From Kiritimatiellia bacterium (lineage in GTDB: Bacteria > Verrucomicrobiota > Kiritimatiellia > RFP12 > UBA1067), in contig JAQWAM010000076.1 in the NCBI GenBank assembly GCA_028707675.1, positions 1 through 6,578 of the forward strand: a stretch of DNA of 6,578 bases. The letters run 5' to 3'. The translations under genes and the position numbers were made by a program. Below are positions 1 through 6,578 of the stretch, one piece after another. Each line of letters starts with the position of its first letter. The first letter of the stretch is position 1. A model generated the notes under the pieces. It ran no database searches and was not told the origin of the DNA. It saw only the letters and a program-made list of their open reading frames with translations.

Positions 1-295
1 GTCCAATCCGCCGTACATACCGGCGCGGGCGGTGGACGGTCTGGCGCGTCAGATAAGCAAGCATGAGCCGCGCATGGCTCTTGACGGCGGCGATGACGGG
101 CTGGACGTTTACCGCGCGTTGCTGTTGGACGCGGTGATGGTGCTGAAGGCGGGGGGCGGTGTGTTTTTTGAGATAGGTGACGAGCAGGGGGCAGCCATGC
201 GCGATATGCTCAACGAGTTCGGTTTCGCTGAGGTGGCGATCATTAAAGACTACGCCGGGAAAGACCGCTTCGCGACTGGCGTTCAAAGCGTTTAA
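1..295 (+). CDS. prmC: PrmC (HemK) peptide chain release factor N5-glutamine methyltransferase, 3' end only
   Basis: This is the C-terminal 97 residues of a class I SAM-dependent methyltransferase; the gene begins before the window. PrmC methylates the glutamine of the GGQ motif in release factors RF1 and RF2 in the cytoplasm, which speeds translation termination. The reading frame (codons from base 2) opens with SNPPYIP, the NPPY signature that binds the target glutamine. Next come HEPRMALDGGDDGLDVYR, the family's conserved 'EP..AL.GG.DGL..YR' block, then GGGVFFEIGDEQG, and finally GFAEVAIIKDYAGKDRFATG, matching the usual 'KD.AG.DR...G' ending. The TAA stop is at 293-295. The GTG at base 32 is an internal valine, not a start. 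The gene converges on the methyltransferase gene that follows. In many bacteria prmC sits beside prfA, which would lie to the left, but that is not visible. The call rests on motif order and is firm. Confidence 0.93.
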   Translation, partial: SNPPYIPARAVDGLARQISKHEPRMALDGGDDGLDVYRALLLDAVMVLKAGGGVFFEIGDEQGAAMRDMLNEFGFAEVAIIKDYAGKDRFATGVQSV

Positions 296-302
296 CCGCT
301 GC

Positions 303-326
303 TTGCAAGGCACCGTCCCCTTGCGA
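303..326 (+). terminator. Possible intrinsic terminator of prmC
   Basis: Eight bases after the prmC stop is an inverted repeat: the arm at 303-310 (TTGCAAGG) pairs with 319-326 (CCTTGCGA), with one G-T wobble and an 8-base loop. A broken T-rich stretch (TTCAGTTTTCT) follows on the + strand. On the opposite strand no T tract follows, so it would serve prmC rather than the convergent gene. The interrupted T tract and modest stem make this a weak terminator candidate. The whole intergenic gap here is only 32 bp. Confidence 0.4.
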
Positions 327-327
327 T

Positions 328-1122
328 TCAGTTTTCTGACACTGAGCTGAAACGCGCGCGCGCCTCGCGGGCTGCCAGGGCGAAGGCCGTGACCACATTC
401 AGGGAGTTCTTGCGTCCGTACATCCTGATCCTGACCGCGCTGTCGCACATGGAGACAACCTCCGGATCGACGCCGAAGCGCTCGTTGCCTAAAACCAGCG
501 CGCAGGGAAAGCGCCAGTCACACACGGCGAGCTCAGGCGCGCCCGCCACGGTCTCTAGCGCCAGGCACAGTGTGCCCGCCTGCCGAAGTTCCCTGATAAC
601 CCCGCGTATGTCCTCGGCATAACGCCATGCCACCAGTTTGTCAGCGCCAAGCGCCGCCTTCTCCACTTGCGCCTGTCCCGGCAATGCCGTGTAGCCGCAG
701 AGCACCACCTCTGCCGCGCCGAAGCACTCGGCGGTGCGCAGCACGCCGCCGACATTGAAGGCGGAGCGCAGCGAATCAACCACCACGGTCAGCGGCATCG
801 CGGTTCCCGCAGCCGCCGCGGCCGGCAGGTCCGCGTCAAGGATATCCAAATCCGTGACCTTGCGCCGGGCGACTTCGCGCTCAACCGGCACCAGCACGCT
901 CCAGAACCGGCGGCGCGTCATGAGCGGATCGATCAGGCGGGCGAGCCGCGCCAGACGCGGCAGTGACTCCTGCCGTTCCATCCATGCGCGGCAAGCGCCC
1001 AGCGCGGTGCCGCGCGCCGCGTTATCATCCCACGACGCGTCAACGCGCAACAGCCGCTCCAGAGCCGCCTTCCATACCGGCGACTGGCGACATGCGTCCG
1101 GCGACTGGCGGGGACACCTCAT
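328..1122 (-). CDS. SpoU/TrmH-family RNA 2'-O-ribose methyltransferase
   Basis: A 264-residue SPOUT-class enzyme, predicted to transfer a methyl group from SAM to a ribose 2'-OH of tRNA or rRNA in the cytoplasm. All three SpoU motifs are present in the C-terminal half. Motif 1 (about 122-136) is FNVGGVLRTAECFGA, with the conserved Asn and Arg. Motif 2 (about 208-218) is ALVLGNERFGV. Motif 3 (about 232-251) contains MYGRKNSLNVVTAFALAA, the trefoil-knot SAM site. The first 110 residues are Arg- and Ala-rich, probably helical, and do not resemble the L30e-like substrate domain common in RlmB-type members, so the substrate cannot be assigned. I chose ATG at 1120-1122, which has AGAGG seven bases upstream. 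An in-frame GTG at 1135-1137 (269 residues, AAGGA upstream) is a real alternative. The start lies 30 bp after the beta-galactosidase stop, so co-transcription is likely. TGA stop at 328-330. Confidence 0.88.
   Translation of the reverse strand: MRCPRQSPDACRQSPVWKAALERLLRVDASWDDNAARGTALGACRAWMERQESLPRLARLARLIDPLMTRRRFWSVLVPVEREVARRKVTDLDILDADLPAAAAAGTAMPLTVVVDSLRSAFNVGGVLRTAECFGAAEVVLCGYTALPGQAQVEKAALGADKLVAWRYAEDIRGVIRELRQAGTLCLALETVAGAPELAVCDWRFPCALVLGNERFGVDPEVVSMCDSAVRIRMYGRKNSLNVVTAFALAAREARARFSSVSEN
1077..1110. repeat. 13-nt direct repeat inside the methyltransferase N-terminus, 21-nt spacing
   Basis: The 13-mer CCGGCGACTGGCG (+ strand) occurs exactly at 1077-1089 and again at 1098-1110. 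The 21-base offset keeps the frame, so on the coding (-) strand both copies encode RQSP (RQSPDAC then RQSPVWK). The eight bases between the copies are not repeated. It lies 6 bp from the heptamer block next to the gene start. It may be a small in-frame duplication that lengthened the N-terminus, or chance. Confidence 0.6.
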
Positions 1123-1143
1123 CCTCTTACCTCTCACCTCTTA
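1116..1143. repeat. Heptamer tandem repeats spanning the methyltransferase start
   Basis: Read on the coding (-) strand, 1143 to 1123 is three consecutive heptamers TAAGAGG, TGAGAGG, TAAGAGG (consensus TRAGAGG), with a degenerate fourth unit at 1116-1122 (ATGAGGT) and another at 1144-1150 (AAGGAAG). The block fills most of the gap between the beta-galactosidase stop and the methyltransferase. It supplies both the purine-rich Shine-Dalgarno sequence and the two candidate start codons. Purine-rich heptamer arrays of this type are known from intergenic regions of other bacteria, notably the STRR repeats of cyanobacteria. Any relationship here is only a resemblance. Confidence 0.65.
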
Positions 1144-1152
1144 CTTCCTTTT

Positions 1153-6080
<4,928 letters not shown>

Positions 6081-6087
6081 GGCTAAT

Positions 6088-6092
6088 TCCTT
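6088..6092 (-). promoter_or_regulatory. Ribosome-binding site of metF
   Basis: AAGGA on the - strand lies seven bases before the ATG at 6080. It supports that start over in-frame codons further upstream that overlap the peptidase gene. Confidence 0.7.
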
Positions 6093-6133
6093 GTGCGGGC
6101 GGAGCCCTGACCACTGCCCCCTGATTCCCTTTC

Positions 6134-6578
6134 TCAACCGCCAGCCAGCGCCTCCAGCATCATGGCAGACCAGGCCATCACCCGCACGAACTGGCCCAGG
6201 CTGAAAGACTCGTTCGGGCAATGGATCTTGTCGTCTTCCTGGCCGAACCCCACCAGCAGCGGTGCCGCTCCCGAAATGTGGCGCAGCTCGGAGACGATCG
6301 GGATCGAGGCGCCCTCCCAGCGGAACACCGCCCCGCGCTGATCGAGATGGCGCAAGACGTCAGCCGCCAGACGGAACACCGGCGTGTTCAGCTCCAGCCG
6401 GAACCCAGGTGCGCCCGCGCAGGCGTCTGATATCGCCAGCTTGAGACCCCGCGGGCAATGCAGCTTGAGGTGCGCTTCCACAGCCTCCATGATATCGCCT
6501 GGATGCTGGTCCGGCACTAGCCGCATGCTGATTTTAGCGAAAGCCGAAGACGGTATGACGGTCTTTGAACCCGGTCCG
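6134..6578 (-). CDS. M20-family metallopeptidase (dipeptidase-like), C-terminal part
   Basis: The last 147 residues of a zinc peptidase of the M20 (ArgE/DapE/CNDP-like) family; the start lies beyond the right edge. The frame is open to the window end (complete codons from 6577) and begins GSKTVIPSSAFAKISMRLVPDQHP, which is the typical dimerisation ('lid') domain start in CNDP/PepD-like M20 dipeptidases ('G..TVIP..A.AK.S.RLVPDQ'). It continues with EGASIPIVSEL, in the position of the family's 'REGGSIPV' segment, and GFGQEDDKIHCPNESFSLGQF, where H119 of the fragment is the expected C-terminal zinc ligand ('H.PNE.F'). Such enzymes hydrolyse dipeptides or remove terminal residues in the cytoplasm. 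Substrate specificity cannot be judged, since the N-terminal zinc-binding half is outside the window. It ends 53 bp before metF and may be the upstream member of the same transcript. Confidence 0.87.
   Translation of the reverse strand, partial: GPGSKTVIPSSAFAKISMRLVPDQHPGDIMEAVEAHLKLHCPRGLKLAISDACAGAPGFRLELNTPVFRLAADVLRHLDQRGAVFRWEGASIPIVSELRHISGAAPLLVGFGQEDDKIHCPNESFSLGQFVRVMAWSAMMLEALAGG

Noticed and set aside
32..295. A separate 87-residue protein starting at GTG 32
   Set aside because: The frame is open to base 2 and encodes the NPPY motif of PrmC upstream of this GTG, so it is an internal valine codon of a truncated gene.
353..363. Alternating CG run (possible Z-DNA or simple repeat)
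   Set aside because: Only 11 bases, within the coding sequence for EARAR near the methyltransferase C-terminus. Expected from Arg/Ala codons at this G+C content.
6097..6107. Small GGGC-GGA-GCCC hairpin between the M20 peptidase and metF, considered as a terminator or riboswitch element
   Set aside because: Only a 4-bp stem with a 3-base loop and no T tract on either strand. The 53-bp gap is too short for a SAM riboswitch.
6081..6221. 47-residue N-terminal extension of MetF up to 6221
   Set aside because: It overlaps the end of the M20 peptidase gene by almost 90 bases and is unlike MetF. The ATG at 6080 has a good ribosome-binding site and gives the family's usual length.

Overview
The window is about 60% G+C and gene-dense. 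It looks like bacterial chromosome. One gene fragment at the left edge reads rightward. Everything else reads leftward as a compact run of four genes. The secreted beta-galactosidase with N-terminal NPCBM-type carbohydrate-binding modules suggests a polysaccharide-degrading member of the PVC superphylum (Kiritimatiellota, Verrucomicrobia, Lentisphaerae or Planctomycetes). This placement is an inference from domain architecture and style, not from a marker gene.

Layout, left to right: (1) bases 1-295, + strand, the 3' end of prmC, the release-factor glutamine methyltransferase, entering at its NPPY catalytic motif. (2) A 32-bp convergent gap (296-327) with a hairpin that may terminate prmC. 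(3) 328-1122, - strand, a SpoU/TrmH-family RNA 2'-O-ribose methyltransferase with a non-standard N-terminal region. Its start lies in a block of heptamer repeats and just upstream of a 13-nt repeat. (4) 1153-5172, - strand, a 1339-residue exported LacZ-type GH2 beta-galactosidase with two NPCBM-like modules and a complete active site. (5) 5199-6080, - strand, metF, 5,10-methylenetetrahydrofolate reductase. (6) 6134-6578, - strand, the C-terminal part of an M20-family metallopeptidase (dipeptidase-like), cut by the window edge.

The four leftward genes follow one another with gaps of 53, 26 and 30 bp and recognisable ribosome-binding sites. They could be transcribed together in the order M20 peptidase, metF, beta-galactosidase, RNA methyltransferase. 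Their roles (peptide turnover, one-carbon/methionine metabolism, extracellular sugar release, RNA modification) do not form one pathway, so this looks like a housekeeping cluster packed by proximity.

I found no mobile element, CRISPR array, tRNA, rRNA, riboswitch or defence system, and no evidence of an undescribed multi-gene system. The points most worth a second look are the double-NPCBM secreted LacZ and the repeat-rich start of the methyltransferase gene.
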